Part shown: positions 1-6,376 of the stretch, piece by piece
How the letters are laid out: every line of letters starts with the position of its first letter
How positions within the stretch are numbered: the stretch's first letter is position 1
From: Collinsella sp.
GTDB taxonomy: Bacteria; Actinomycetota; Coriobacteriia; Coriobacteriales; Coriobacteriaceae
Direction of reading: 5' to 3'
Assembly: GCA_019414245.1 (NCBI GenBank)
Contig: DXMK01000006.1
Location: 1 to 64,000, forward strand
Length of the DNA: 64,000 nt
Program-made: the position numbers and the translations under genes
Notes under the pieces: generated by a model
The model's database searches: none
The model's input: only the letters and a program-made list of their open reading frames with translations
Told to the model about the DNA's origin: nothing

Positions 1-71
1 ACGAAGCCGTAACGGCCGTTGGGCTCTTTTGGCGCCAGCCCTTCTCGACCCGCACGCCACTCATGGTATGT

Positions 72-83
72 TTATCGCGATAA
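72..83. promoter_or_regulatory. Perfect 12-bp palindrome, likely TetR operator
   Basis: The sequence TTATCGCGATAA is a perfect palindrome lying 18 bp upstream of the GTG of the truncated TetR gene. TetR-family proteins usually repress their own promoter through such a dyad, so this is probably the old autoregulatory operator. That role is inferred from position and symmetry only. Confidence 0.45.
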
Positions 84-100
84 CAAAGACGGAGGCGCCC

Positions 101-346
101 GTGGCACGCAATAAGTACCCGGAGGAGACGGTCGAGAAGATCAGGGATGACGCCCAGCGAGTGTTATTTTGCGAGCTATGCGCATCGAAAGCGACCTTTC
201 GTGGTATAAACTACTTGCCGGAAGCCGCGGCTTTCAGAGTACGGCTTACGTGTACGTTTAACCTCCGTGGGCGACGGGGTGCCGCAAGGCGTAGAATATC
301 GCCCACCTGTAGGGGCCTGCAGCGATGCGGGCCCCGCTTCGTATGA
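101..346 (+). pseudogene. Truncated TetR-family regulator (N-terminal fragment)
   Basis: The frame opens with GTG behind a good ribosome-binding site (GGAGG at 91-95). Its first 20 or so residues (VARNKYPEETVEKI...) match the start of TetR helix-turn-helix regulators. After about residue 25 the similarity stops and the frame continues as arginine- and proline-rich sequence without a recognisable fold until a stop at 344-346. A full TetR protein has about 190 residues, so the DNA-recognition helix and ligand domain are missing. The breakpoint, near 165-180, sits just before the RNA leader of the toxin-like gene, suggesting a deletion or insertion joined the two. The coding meaning beyond position 175 is doubtful. 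Confidence 0.5.
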
Positions 347-359
347 AGGGGGCGAACCG
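186..359 (+). ncRNA. Structured RNA leader or candidate type III antitoxin RNA upstream of the ToxN-like gene
   Basis: A TATAAA box at 205-210 could start a transcript near 217. The following 140 nt contain consecutive hairpins: AAGCCG/CGGCTT at 222-233; an 8-bp stem GTGGGCGA (267-274) with TCGCCCAC (299-306) enclosing GCC-GCAA-GGC (281-290); GGGGCC (312-317) with GGCCCC (330-335) enclosing GCA-GCGA-TGC (319-328); and CTTC-GTAT-GAAG (337-348), which overlaps the ribosome-binding site. Two inner stems are capped by GNRA tetraloops. Type III toxins are neutralised by small RNAs encoded directly upstream, but those are normally tandem repeats, which I do not see. A cis-regulatory leader is the main alternative. 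Confidence 0.4.
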
Positions 360-809
360 ATGAAGATCGTATCCATCTCCCAGGACTTCTTCGACCTCGT
401 CGAGGGCGACCGCGAGCTCATGCTTAAGCACAATCGCCCCTGCATCGTGGTGGTGAGGCTGCGTTTCCGCGGGAAGCGCAGGGACTTCGCCGTGCCGCTG
501 CGTTCCAACATCGCCCCTAACGTGCCCAAAGACCAGTACTTTGCGTTGCCACCCCGCCCCACGACACGCCCCGGCTGCCGCCACGGCATCCACTACATCA
601 AGATGTTCCCCATAACCAAGGCCTACCAGCGCCGCTTCAGGACCGAGGGCTCGGCCTACTACGAGACGCTCCAGCGCATCATCGACGGCAACACCAAGCG
701 CATTGTCTCCGAGTGCCAGGCGTACCTCGACCGCTACGAGCGCGAGGGAAGGCCCCGCTTCGCCGTCGACATCGACCGCATCGTGGGGCTGCTGGAGGGC
801 GAGAAGTAG
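360..809 (+). CDS. ToxN/AbiQ/CptN-like endoribonuclease (putative type III toxin)
   Basis: A 149-residue protein whose start is fixed by AAGGGGG 8 nt upstream of the ATG. The fold signature of type III toxins is visible: an N-terminal strand-helix (MKIVSISQDFFDLVEGDREL), a central hydrophobic strand RPCIVVVRL, the key FAVPLRSNI segment near residues 41-49 (compare PLxS/PLRSHI in ToxN and CptN), then a GIHYIKMFPI strand and a charged C-terminal helix pair. In these families the PLxS region contributes active-site residues for RNA cleavage. It sits directly behind a structured leader and before a terminator, as expected for a toxin-antitoxin RNA locus. Family membership is inferred from motif pattern and size, not alignment; a distant stand-alone RNase is possible. 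Confidence 0.6.
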   Translation: MKIVSISQDFFDLVEGDRELMLKHNRPCIVVVRLRFRGKRRDFAVPLRSNIAPNVPKDQYFALPPRPTTRPGCRHGIHYIKMFPITKAYQRRFRTEGSAYYETLQRIIDGNTKRIVSECQAYLDRYEREGRPRFAVDIDRIVGLLEGEK

Positions 810-833
810 GGCGCCTCGGCTCAATCCCGAGCC

Positions 834-857
834 ATGCGGAACCGCTCCGCATTTTTG
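834..857 (+). terminator. Intrinsic terminator after the ToxN-like gene
   Basis: Stem ATGCGGA/TCCGCAT with a 5-nt loop, followed by five T. It lies 25 bp after the stop codon and makes the toxin locus a self-contained transcription unit. Confidence 0.7.
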
Positions 858-1013
858 AACGCCGCGCGCCCCAAATACCCGAGAAGCAGGCCATGAGGTG
901 CGGCGGCGCACTCGTGCCCGTGCATAGCCGTCACCATCAGCGTCTACGCGGCGTCGGCTTCAAGTGGAACTGGCGCCGCTGCTGTATATGGTTTGCCTTG
1001 CTGAAAATAGCGA
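858..1013. other. Intergenic stretch with no gene seen
   Basis: Lies between the toxin terminator and the convergent yjdF stop codon. I see no ribosome-binding site with a plausible frame and no clear hairpin other than the terminator listed separately. Confidence 0.5.
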
Positions 1014-1433
1014 TCAATGCCCGCGATGTTTCTGCTTGCGCTTCAGCTTCCGCTGCTCGAAGCGCGCCTCCGCCTCATCCGCGCGGCGCCGGCTTCTTGC
1101 TCGAGCCGACTCCCACTTCATCGCTTCCCGCTGTGCCGCGAGCGCCTGTTGTGCCTTGGTGCTCACCGCGGGCCGTTTAAGGGCTTTCGCTGCCTCGCGA
1201 GCGCGCCGCTTGGGGTTCTTCGCGGGCTTGCTTGTTTCAGTGGCCTTGTCGCCGAAGAACGGGAGCTTCTCCCATTCGCTTGTAACGAATCGCAGAATCT
1301 CCTCATCGGACGGCTCCGCGCCGAAGACGATGCGGGCGACGCCATACCTTCCGCCCTCGACGTGCTCCGCCAGCCCGACCCAGAATTGACCGTCGTGATA
1401 TACGGTCAGGGTGGACGACACGCTGATCTGCAT
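1014..1433 (-). CDS. yjdF: YjdF family protein
   Basis: A 139-residue protein of unknown biochemical role, recognisable by its layout: an N-terminal beta-rich part (LTVYHDGQFWVGLAEHVEGG), the central phrase VFGAEPSDEEILRF, and a very basic C-terminal helix (NPKRRAREAAKAL, TKAQQALAAQREAMK, ending RKQKHRGH). The start was chosen at 1433 because AAAGGAGGA lies 5 nt upstream; a longer frame to 1643 covers the leader and is not needed. In Firmicutes the family is controlled by the yjdF riboswitch, which senses azaaromatic compounds, and a long leader is present here too. The basic tail suggests nucleic-acid contact, but that is inference. Confidence 0.85.
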   Translation of the reverse strand: MQISVSSTLTVYHDGQFWVGLAEHVEGGRYGVARIVFGAEPSDEEILRFVTSEWEKLPFFGDKATETSKPAKNPKRRAREAAKALKRPAVSTKAQQALAAQREAMKWESARARSRRRADEAEARFEQRKLKRKQKHRGH

Positions 1434-1553
1434 GGTTGGTTCCTCCTTTATGTAGATGACCATGCAGAGAAGGGACAACCAAGGAGGCAGGTTACTGATG
1501 CGGACTCCCGCACGCCCACGACTACCCGACGGGGACTGTGTTTTCATCTCTGG
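1434..1553 (-). promoter_or_regulatory. Probable yjdF riboswitch leader
   Basis: About 120 nt separate the yjdF start from an extended -10 box (TGCTACAAT on the minus strand; 1561-1566 for the hexamer). yjdF genes are typically preceded by an RNA of this size. The leader is G- and C-rich with several short self-complementary segments and ends in the Shine-Dalgarno sequence, which would allow translational control. I did not align it to the published consensus, so the assignment rests on gene identity, leader length and position. Confidence 0.5.
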
Positions 1554-1649
1554 TGGTTGGATTGTAGCACGTGCGAATGCGCCCGGCATCGCTGCTGACA
1601 TGGCGCTACTGGGATTCGCTCCTCGATGCATCCTTGTGTACATTGCCTT

Positions 1650-1692
1650 CTCGGTTTCGAAACTTTAGAAATAATCGAGTTTCGAAACCGAG
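1650..1692. repeat. 15-bp perfect inverted repeat CTCGGTTTCGAAACT
   Basis: The left arm is 1650-1664 and the right arm 1678-1692, separated by a 13-nt AT-rich spacer. Each arm contains TTTCGAA. It runs directly into the ATPase fragment that follows and could be its former operator or the scar of the rearrangement. Confidence 0.7.
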
Positions 1693-1833
1693 AGGGAGCT
1701 CGCACCGCTGCTGTCCGTCAGGGATGCGTTCCCGAAGGTTCTCATCGCCCGCACGAGGCACGAGCCCTATACCCGGGAGGGCGTTCTCGTGCTGGACCTC
1801 GCGAGGTGGCTGCTCGGCGAGCAGGGGTTCTGA
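1675..1833 (+). pseudogene. 3' fragment of a DUF4143-type AAA ATPase
   Basis: From 1693 the frame reads RELAPLLSVRDAFPKVLIAR and continues with an EGVLVLDLARWLLGE ending, which is the conserved C-terminus of the AAA/DUF4143 ATPase family (SxRDAyPKilLARTrH ... dlarWL). Only about 45 residues of a roughly 400-residue protein remain: no Walker motifs are present and a stop precedes the fragment at 1672. The 15-bp inverted repeat overlaps the junction. An intact but different member of the family lies at 7073. Confidence 0.65.
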
Positions 1834-1871
1834 GCGCCGCGTAGGGCTATCGCGGAGTTTTCCCGGATAAG

Positions 1872-1898
1872 AAAAAAGCCGGGGAAAACGTCCCCGGC
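1872..1898 (-). terminator. Minus-strand intrinsic terminator
   Basis: On the minus strand the stem GCCGGGGA/TCCCCGGC is followed by six T (complement of 1872-1877). No minus-strand gene is recognisable just upstream, so it may be left over from a lost gene or act on a transcript crossing 1900-2220. The hairpin can also stop plus-strand reading, though without a T run. Confidence 0.6.
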
Positions 1899-2440
1899 AC
1901 TTGGAAGCCTTCCTAACGGAAAACCAATTGCCTTATATCATGTACTGTCTGAAAATTCAAGGGAGCTCGAAGCGTTTCCGGACGTCAGCGGAATCTCAAG
2001 GCTCGTTCGCTAACTCATGGGCAAGCCACCCGAGACTACTCACTTTGCCCACCGATGGCGAAAGTCTGCGACCTGGGGTTTTGCGAATGGTGCGCAAGCC
2101 ACCTGCGTTGATTCGCTTGCGATTGCAGCTGGCGGCTTTCAGGCTAAAGAGCGGCTGAGTTTCAAAACGAGCGTTTTCGGCGCTATCGAGCCTCCAAAGG
2201 CGGCCAATCGTGGCCTTTGGGACAAAAACAAAAACTCAACGTTCTGAGTTTGAAAAAAGGTTTTGAAGTTGTCCCAGCTTATGTCCCCGAGGCCGACGAA
2301 GCACGACATGGCGTTACCTGGCGGCACTCGGCTCGAGACGGCACCGAAAACTGGATGCAACTGGAATGACAGGACGTCAGAACCGGCGCCAACGAGTGGG
2401 AATAATTCCATTTAAAAGAGTGTTAGTTGTTAGAAGTGCC
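1899..2440. other. About 540 bp without a recognisable gene
   Basis: Frames here are short and lack ribosome-binding sites or family signatures. The only clear signals are terminator-like hairpins on the minus strand (1872-1898 and 2222-2251). The stretch reads like decayed coding sequence or an unknown minus-strand RNA between two terminators; I cannot decide which. Confidence 0.4.
2222..2251 (-). terminator. Minus-strand terminator-like hairpin
   Basis: Read on the minus strand, AACTCAGAACGTTGAGTT is followed by TTTGTTTTTG. This is a short stem with a good T tract and would stop transcripts coming from 2250-2440. Confidence 0.45.
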
Positions 2441-2459
2441 CTGTGGTATCACGGGGTAT

Positions 2460-2848
2460 TTCTCTTTTTGTATCGTATCGATTTTCTGCAGCAAGCCGTC
2501 TGAGCTTATGGTTGCCATGGGTTGGGACAACGCTGGATATCAGGGTATCAATTTTTCAGGGAGCGTCCCTTTATGAGCAATTATCCGCGCAGCTAGCCTT
2601 GATATTTGGTTTTAATTCAGTAAAGATTACATTGACGTTTGGTACCCATTTAATACTCAGTTGAGCCTCTCGGTACCCATAGGGGCGTTTGACCTGGTGT
2701 TTTCGTTATTCTTGCCGAAGCACTTCCGATGGGTAGCTTTATGGACCATATGATCGGAGGGCTTGCCGGAATCGGCCACATTATCTCAATAAATGGACTC
2801 GCCTTTCTGTTCCATGCCCTCATTAAACCAGCAGAAAGCAACTAACGA
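2460..2848 (+). pseudogene. Decayed membrane-protein fragments, identity unknown
   Basis: Two short plus-strand frames look like real but broken coding sequence. One ends ...MGWDNAGYQGINFSGSVPL before a stop near 2575. The other, from about 2698 to 2848, reads VFVILAEALPMGSFMDHMIG, then a hydrophobic helix (GLAGIGHIISINGLAFLFHAL) and ends in PAESN. Base composition is more AT-rich than the chromosome around it. The second piece could be the C-terminus of a polytopic transporter whose front has been deleted. I do not recognise the family. Confidence 0.3.
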
Positions 2849-2858
2849 GGAGGAGCTC

Positions 2859-3317
2859 ATGATTCGACAGATCTACCATGTGGGATTGACGGTCAGCGAC
2901 CTGGACCGTTCCGTGGCGTTTTATCGGGATGTGCTGGGCCTTCAGTATCAGGGGGAGCTCCTGATGGAGGGAAAAGAGACGGAGGCAATGTTCCGGCGAG
3001 AAAACTGCAAGGCACGGGTTGCTTATCTGAACGGCTCGGATCAGCTGCATATGCCGCCGGTGGAACTGATCCAGTTTGTGGAGGATGAAATTCACCGCAA
3101 GCCCATGGATCTTTTCACAACTTCCATATCAGAACTTTGCTTCTATGCAGAGGATGCAGATGCGGTCTATCAAAAACTGGCGGAGCAGGGCGTGGAGTGT
3201 TTCTCCGCTCCCCAGGAATTTGATTTTCGGCAGGATGGCTTTGGCCGGAGCAAAGCCTTCTACTTTCGGGATCCAGATGGAATCATATTAGAAATCATGG
3301 AGCCGCTGGACAAGTGA
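2859..3317 (+). CDS. Glyoxalase/VOC-family metalloenzyme
   Basis: A 152-residue single-domain vicinal oxygen chelate protein. The ATG is preceded by GAGGAGGAG. The N-terminal beta-alpha-beta unit begins IYHVGLTVSDLDRSVAFYRD, with H7 as likely metal ligand, and the second unit ends in FRDPDGIILEIME, with E145 as likely ligand, as in lactoylglutathione lyase and related lyases or dioxygenases. The substrate cannot be read from sequence. Codon use and lower GC resemble clostridial genes more than the flanking chromosome, and it is followed by a transposase remnant, so recent horizontal transfer is likely. Confidence 0.8.
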   Translation: MIRQIYHVGLTVSDLDRSVAFYRDVLGLQYQGELLMEGKETEAMFRRENCKARVAYLNGSDQLHMPPVELIQFVEDEIHRKPMDLFTTSISELCFYAEDADAVYQKLAEQGVECFSAPQEFDFRQDGFGRSKAFYFRDPDGIILEIMEPLDK

Positions 3318-3429
3318 TCTTTTGCCCCAGCGGGAAAGGAAGCATCCTTCATCGGGATGCAATCCGTGTAATCGAGGCCGTTCAGAACAATATCAAACGG
3401 AGATGGGTCGGTTTTTCCGTACCTGACAA

Positions 3430-3603
3430 TTATGCGACAAAGCCCAGACTGCGTCTGTATTGCAACGGGCTCATCCCCCCGAGCGATCGCTTCAGCCTCT
3501 TCTCGTTGCCCCAGCGGATGTAGCGGTCGATCCATTTCGCCAACAGGCCCTTTCTGCCCGGATACCCCAGGGCTCGCTGGATGGCTGTCATGCGCTTCCC
3601 ATT
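3430..3603 (-). mobile_element. IS3-family transposase remnant
   Basis: On the minus strand a 53-codon frame reads MTAIQRALGYPGRKGLLAKW and then a YIRWGNEKRLKRSLGGMSPLQYRR ending. The first part matches the IS3 helix-turn-helix region and the second the last residues of the IS3 OrfB integrase (YINxxNxKRiqxkLGxlSPxeYR). The DDE catalytic core between them is gone, so this is an internally deleted, dead element. No clear terminal inverted repeats were found around it. It supports a mobile origin for the neighbouring glyoxalase and MerR genes. Confidence 0.65.
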
Positions 3604-3683
3604 TCGCTAAACAAGCGTCAAAGAGGATTGTCGATCGTTTCGGCATCGCCGCTGAACTGTGTTACCAGCAAAGTGGCAGGAAT

Positions 3684-3722
3684 AAAGGCCTCCGAACCTT
3701 CTGGTTCGGAGGCCTTCTTTTT
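3684..3722 (+). terminator. Strong hairpin terminator, possibly bidirectional
   Basis: Stem AAAGGCCTCCGAACC/GGTTCGGAGGCCTT with a 4-nt loop, followed by CTTTTT on the plus strand and TTTATT on the minus strand. It separates the IS remnant from the MerR gene, which converges on it. Confidence 0.7.
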
Positions 3723-3777
3723 GCATTGCTACCCGAAAAAGAACTCCTTGACGAACTCCCTTGAGCATCGGACGGCA

Positions 3778-4218
3778 CTATCGAGCGTGAGCGTTTTCGT
3801 AGGCCTCTTTGATTCCTTCTGGCAAGCCGTCGGGAATCAGTTCCTTCAGCTCAGCCTCGCTGTTGCCCTGATTCAGCTGCTCGTAGTACCAGCATTTGAA
3901 CTTCAACATGTCCAGCGCGCGGTTCATGCTCTCGATCTCCGACTCCATATGGGCCTTACGCTCCTCGAACATGGCCTTGCGCTGGGGGTAAGTGGACGGG
4001 CCCTCCGCACACCATTCCATGAACAGACGGATGTCCTTGATCTCCATCCCCGCTTTCTTCAGACATTCGATGACCCGAAGCGCCTCGAGTTCCGTATCGC
4101 CAAATTGGCGAATGCCGGACGTCCGCTCCAGCCCCGGGAACAATCCCTGCTTGTCGTAATACCGCAGCGTTGAGGCGGGCAAGCCGAACATTTCCGCCAC
4201 CTGTCCGATTGTGTACAT
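3778..4218 (-). CDS. MerR-family transcriptional regulator
   Basis: A 146-residue regulator with an N-terminal winged helix-turn-helix (MYTIGQVAEMFGLPASTLRYY, residues 1-70) and a long dimerisation helix ending in a short effector tail. It lacks the cysteine set of metal-sensing MerR proteins; the WCAEG and CWYY positions are the only cysteines, so an organic or redox signal is more likely. It is divergent from the oxidoreductase-type genes starting at 4487. A dyad inside a promoter with a long spacer lies between them, the classical MerR arrangement in which the regulator untwists the promoter to activate it. Confidence 0.85.
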   Translation of the reverse strand: MYTIGQVAEMFGLPASTLRYYDKQGLFPGLERTSGIRQFGDTELEALRVIECLKKAGMEIKDIRLFMEWCAEGPSTYPQRKAMFEERKAHMESEIESMNRALDMLKFKCWYYEQLNQGNSEAELKELIPDGLPEGIKEAYENAHAR

Positions 4219-4249
4219 GGCCCCTCCGAATAAATCTCGAATTCATTCC

Positions 4250-4280
4250 TTGACCTAAAGTTAGGTTTAGGTATTACCTT
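4250..4280 (+). promoter_or_regulatory. MerR-type promoter with operator dyad
   Basis: TTGACC (4250-4255) and a weak -10 TACCTT (4275-4280) are 19 bp apart, longer than the usual 17 bp. Between them lies the dyad CCTAAA (4254-4259) / TTTAGG (4266-4271). This is the layout MerR activators act on, so it probably drives the 4487-6228 genes under control of the divergent MerR gene. Confidence 0.55.
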
Positions 4281-4486
4281 CATTCTCGTCAATACAAATC
4301 GGTAGCGCAAGGGGTGGTCCGTAATGGGCAAAACGGTTTTCGCCGGCGGCGTGAACGGCGTGGGCGAAATCGCTGGGCACCCTGCTCTTGAGCAGGCGCG
4401 ACGAATGGGCATGGGAATCTAGGCGGGCCACTTGGCCATGCGTAAACAGATTCGTGTCCAGAACCATCGATAGGAGGAAATCGATC
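4281..4486. other. Leader region, possible 32-codon ORF at 4324-4422
   Basis: The leader between the MerR promoter and the cupin gene holds a small frame (MGKTVFAGGVNGVGEIAGHP...) behind AGGGG. It has no recognisable family and may be a remnant or a leader peptide. Confidence 0.25.
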
Positions 4487-5254
4487 ATGGCAATTAAACA
4501 GACGGCGGGCAGAGACTCCCTGGGGGATTTTGCCCCCAAATTCGCTCAGCTCAATGACGATGTGCTGTTCGGCGAGGTGTGGAGCCGAGAAGACGGGCTT
4601 TCCCTTCGAGACCGCAGCGTGGTGACGGTGGTGGCCCTAATGGCGCAGGGGCTGACGGACTCTTCGTTCCAATATCATCTGATGTCCGCAAAGAGCAACG
4701 GGGTGACCAGGGCTGAGATAGCGGAAATCCTTACGCATGCGGCGTTTTACGCGGGATGGCCCAAGGCGTGGGCGGCCTTTCGCATGGCGAAGGAGGTCTG
4801 GGCGGACGAAGACGACGGCGCTGACGCAAAGGCCCGACACCAAAACGAGATGGCCTTTCCCATCGGTGCCCCCAACGACGCATTTGCGAAGTACTTTATC
4901 GGGCAAAGCTACCTCGTGCCCCTTTCCACCGAGCAGGTCGGCATTTACAACGTTACGTTCGAGCCCGGCTGCCGCAACAACTGGCACATCCATCACGCCA
5001 AAAGCGGTGGCGGACAGATCCTCGTCTGCGTGGCTGGTCGAGGGTTTTATCAGGAATGGGGCAAACCGGCACAGGAGCTGCGCCCTGGCGATGTAGTAAA
5101 TATTCCCGCGGGCGTAAAGCATTGGCACGGAGCCGCGCCCGACAGCTGGTTCTCCCATCTCGCGGTGGAGGTTCCGGGTGAGGAGACCTCTAACGAGTGG
5201 TTGGAGCCCGTGGACGACGAGGAATACCTTACAGCGACTGACAAGGAGGCTTAG
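4487..5254 (+). CDS. Carboxymuconolactone decarboxylase-like / cupin fusion protein
   Basis: A 255-residue two-domain protein; the ATG follows TAGGAGGAAATCGATC. Residues about 25-115 form a carboxymuconolactone decarboxylase (AhpD-like) helical domain (LSLRDRSVVTVVALMAQGL, EIAEILTHAAFYAGWPKA); the CxxC peroxidatic motif of true AhpD is absent. Residues about 130-240 form a cupin barrel with the histidine cluster WHIHHAKSGGGQILVCVAGRG and a second motif ending KHWHGAAPDSWF. Such fusions are common next to small oxidoreductases and probably act on lactones or peroxidised compounds; the substrate is unknown. It is probably first in an operon with the hydrolase starting 2 bp after its stop. Confidence 0.85.
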   Translation: MAIKQTAGRDSLGDFAPKFAQLNDDVLFGEVWSREDGLSLRDRSVVTVVALMAQGLTDSSFQYHLMSAKSNGVTRAEIAEILTHAAFYAGWPKAWAAFRMAKEVWADEDDGADAKARHQNEMAFPIGAPNDAFAKYFIGQSYLVPLSTEQVGIYNVTFEPGCRNNWHIHHAKSGGGQILVCVAGRGFYQEWGKPAQELRPGDVVNIPAGVKHWHGAAPDSWFSHLAVEVPGEETSNEWLEPVDDEEYLTATDKEA

Positions 5255-5256
5255 GC

Positions 5257-6228
5257 ATGGAGCAGTTGAAACTGACGCAGGAATGGGACAAGGTGTTTCC
5301 CAAAAACGATAAGGTTGAGCACAACAAGGCGACCTTCCACAACCGATACGGCATCACGCTGGCTGCCGACGTGTACATGCCTAAGAACGCGGAAGGCAAG
5401 CTGCCCGCCATCGCCGTCAGCGGCCCGTTTGGCGCGGTGAAAGAGCAGTCCTCCGGTCTGTACGCGCAGAAAATGGCGGAGCTGGGATTTTTCGCAATTG
5501 CCTTTGACCTGTCCTATACCGGCGAGAGCGGCGGTACGCCCCGCTATGTAGCATCTCCGGACATTAACACCGAGGACTTCTGCGCAGCGGTGGACTTCCT
5601 CTCGGTACAGGAAAACGTCGATTCAGAGCGTATCGGCATCATCGGTATCTGCGGTTGGGGCGGCATGGCAGTCAATGCAGCAGCCATCGACACCCGTATC
5701 AAAGCTACCGCGGCTATGACCATGTACGATATGACCCGCGTGACCGCAAACGGCTATTTTGACGCCGAGGATTCCGAGCAGGCGCGCTTTGAAAAGCGGA
5801 AAGCGCTGAACGCGCAGCGCACTGAGGACTATAAAAACGGCAGCTATGCGCTGGCGGGCGGCGTGGTCGATCCGCTACCGGAGGATGCGCCGCAGTTTGT
5901 AGCGGACTATTACGCCTACTACAAAACTCCGCGAGGCTATCATCCCCGCAGCCTGAACTCCAACGGTGGCTGGAATGTGACGTCCTCGCTGTCGTTTTTG
6001 AATATGCCGATTTTGCAATACAGCAGCGAAATTCGCTCTGCGGTACTGCTGGTGCATGGCGAGAAGGCGCACTCCCGCTATTTCAGCGAAACCGCGTACG
6101 GCAAGCTGACGGGGGACAACAAGGAATTGCTCATTATCCCTGGTGCCAGCCACACCGACCTTTACGATCAGATGAACATCATTCCGTTTGGAAAGCTGAA
6201 GGCATTCTTTGAGGAATATCTGAAATAA
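5257..6228 (+). CDS. Alpha/beta hydrolase, dienelactone hydrolase-like
   Basis: A 323-residue alpha/beta hydrolase. The nucleophile elbow reads GICGWGG, with Cys132 in place of the usual serine, as in dienelactone hydrolase relatives. The catalytic histidine is probably H299 in PGASHTDLYD. An oxyanion segment SGPFGAVKEQSSGLYA precedes the elbow. No signal peptide is seen, so the enzyme is cytoplasmic. It starts 2 bp after the cupin gene and is probably co-transcribed with it, suggesting sequential action on the same class of lactone or ester. The real substrate cannot be told from sequence. Confidence 0.8.
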   Translation: MEQLKLTQEWDKVFPKNDKVEHNKATFHNRYGITLAADVYMPKNAEGKLPAIAVSGPFGAVKEQSSGLYAQKMAELGFFAIAFDLSYTGESGGTPRYVASPDINTEDFCAAVDFLSVQENVDSERIGIIGICGWGGMAVNAAAIDTRIKATAAMTMYDMTRVTANGYFDAEDSEQARFEKRKALNAQRTEDYKNGSYALAGGVVDPLPEDAPQFVADYYAYYKTPRGYHPRSLNSNGGWNVTSSLSFLNMPILQYSSEIRSAVLLVHGEKAHSRYFSETAYGKLTGDNKELLIIPGASHTDLYDQMNIIPFGKLKAFFEEYLK

Positions 6229-6376
6229 GGCGTGCCTCGATTCAATGCCAAGTCTCCAGCAACGATTCTTCTAAAGAGTGGGAGTAGCTGAAACGAGGCG
6301 ACTGAATAACTCCATACGTTTTGGTTAAAACAAAAAAATATGCCGCGCGCCTGCGGCATGAAGGAGGGAGATTTCT

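Noticed and set aside
186..359. Tandem-repeat antitoxin RNA of classical ToxI type
   Set aside because: I looked for direct repeats of 20-50 nt upstream of the toxin-like gene and found none, only different hairpins.
1899..2440. A minus-strand protein gene at 2139-2411
   Set aside because: The 90-codon frame lacks a ribosome-binding site, crosses a terminator-like hairpin and has no recognisable motif.
3460..4173. A 237-codon plus-strand frame across the terminator and MerR gene
   Set aside because: It runs through a strong hairpin terminator and is the reverse of the MerR gene; no homology seen.
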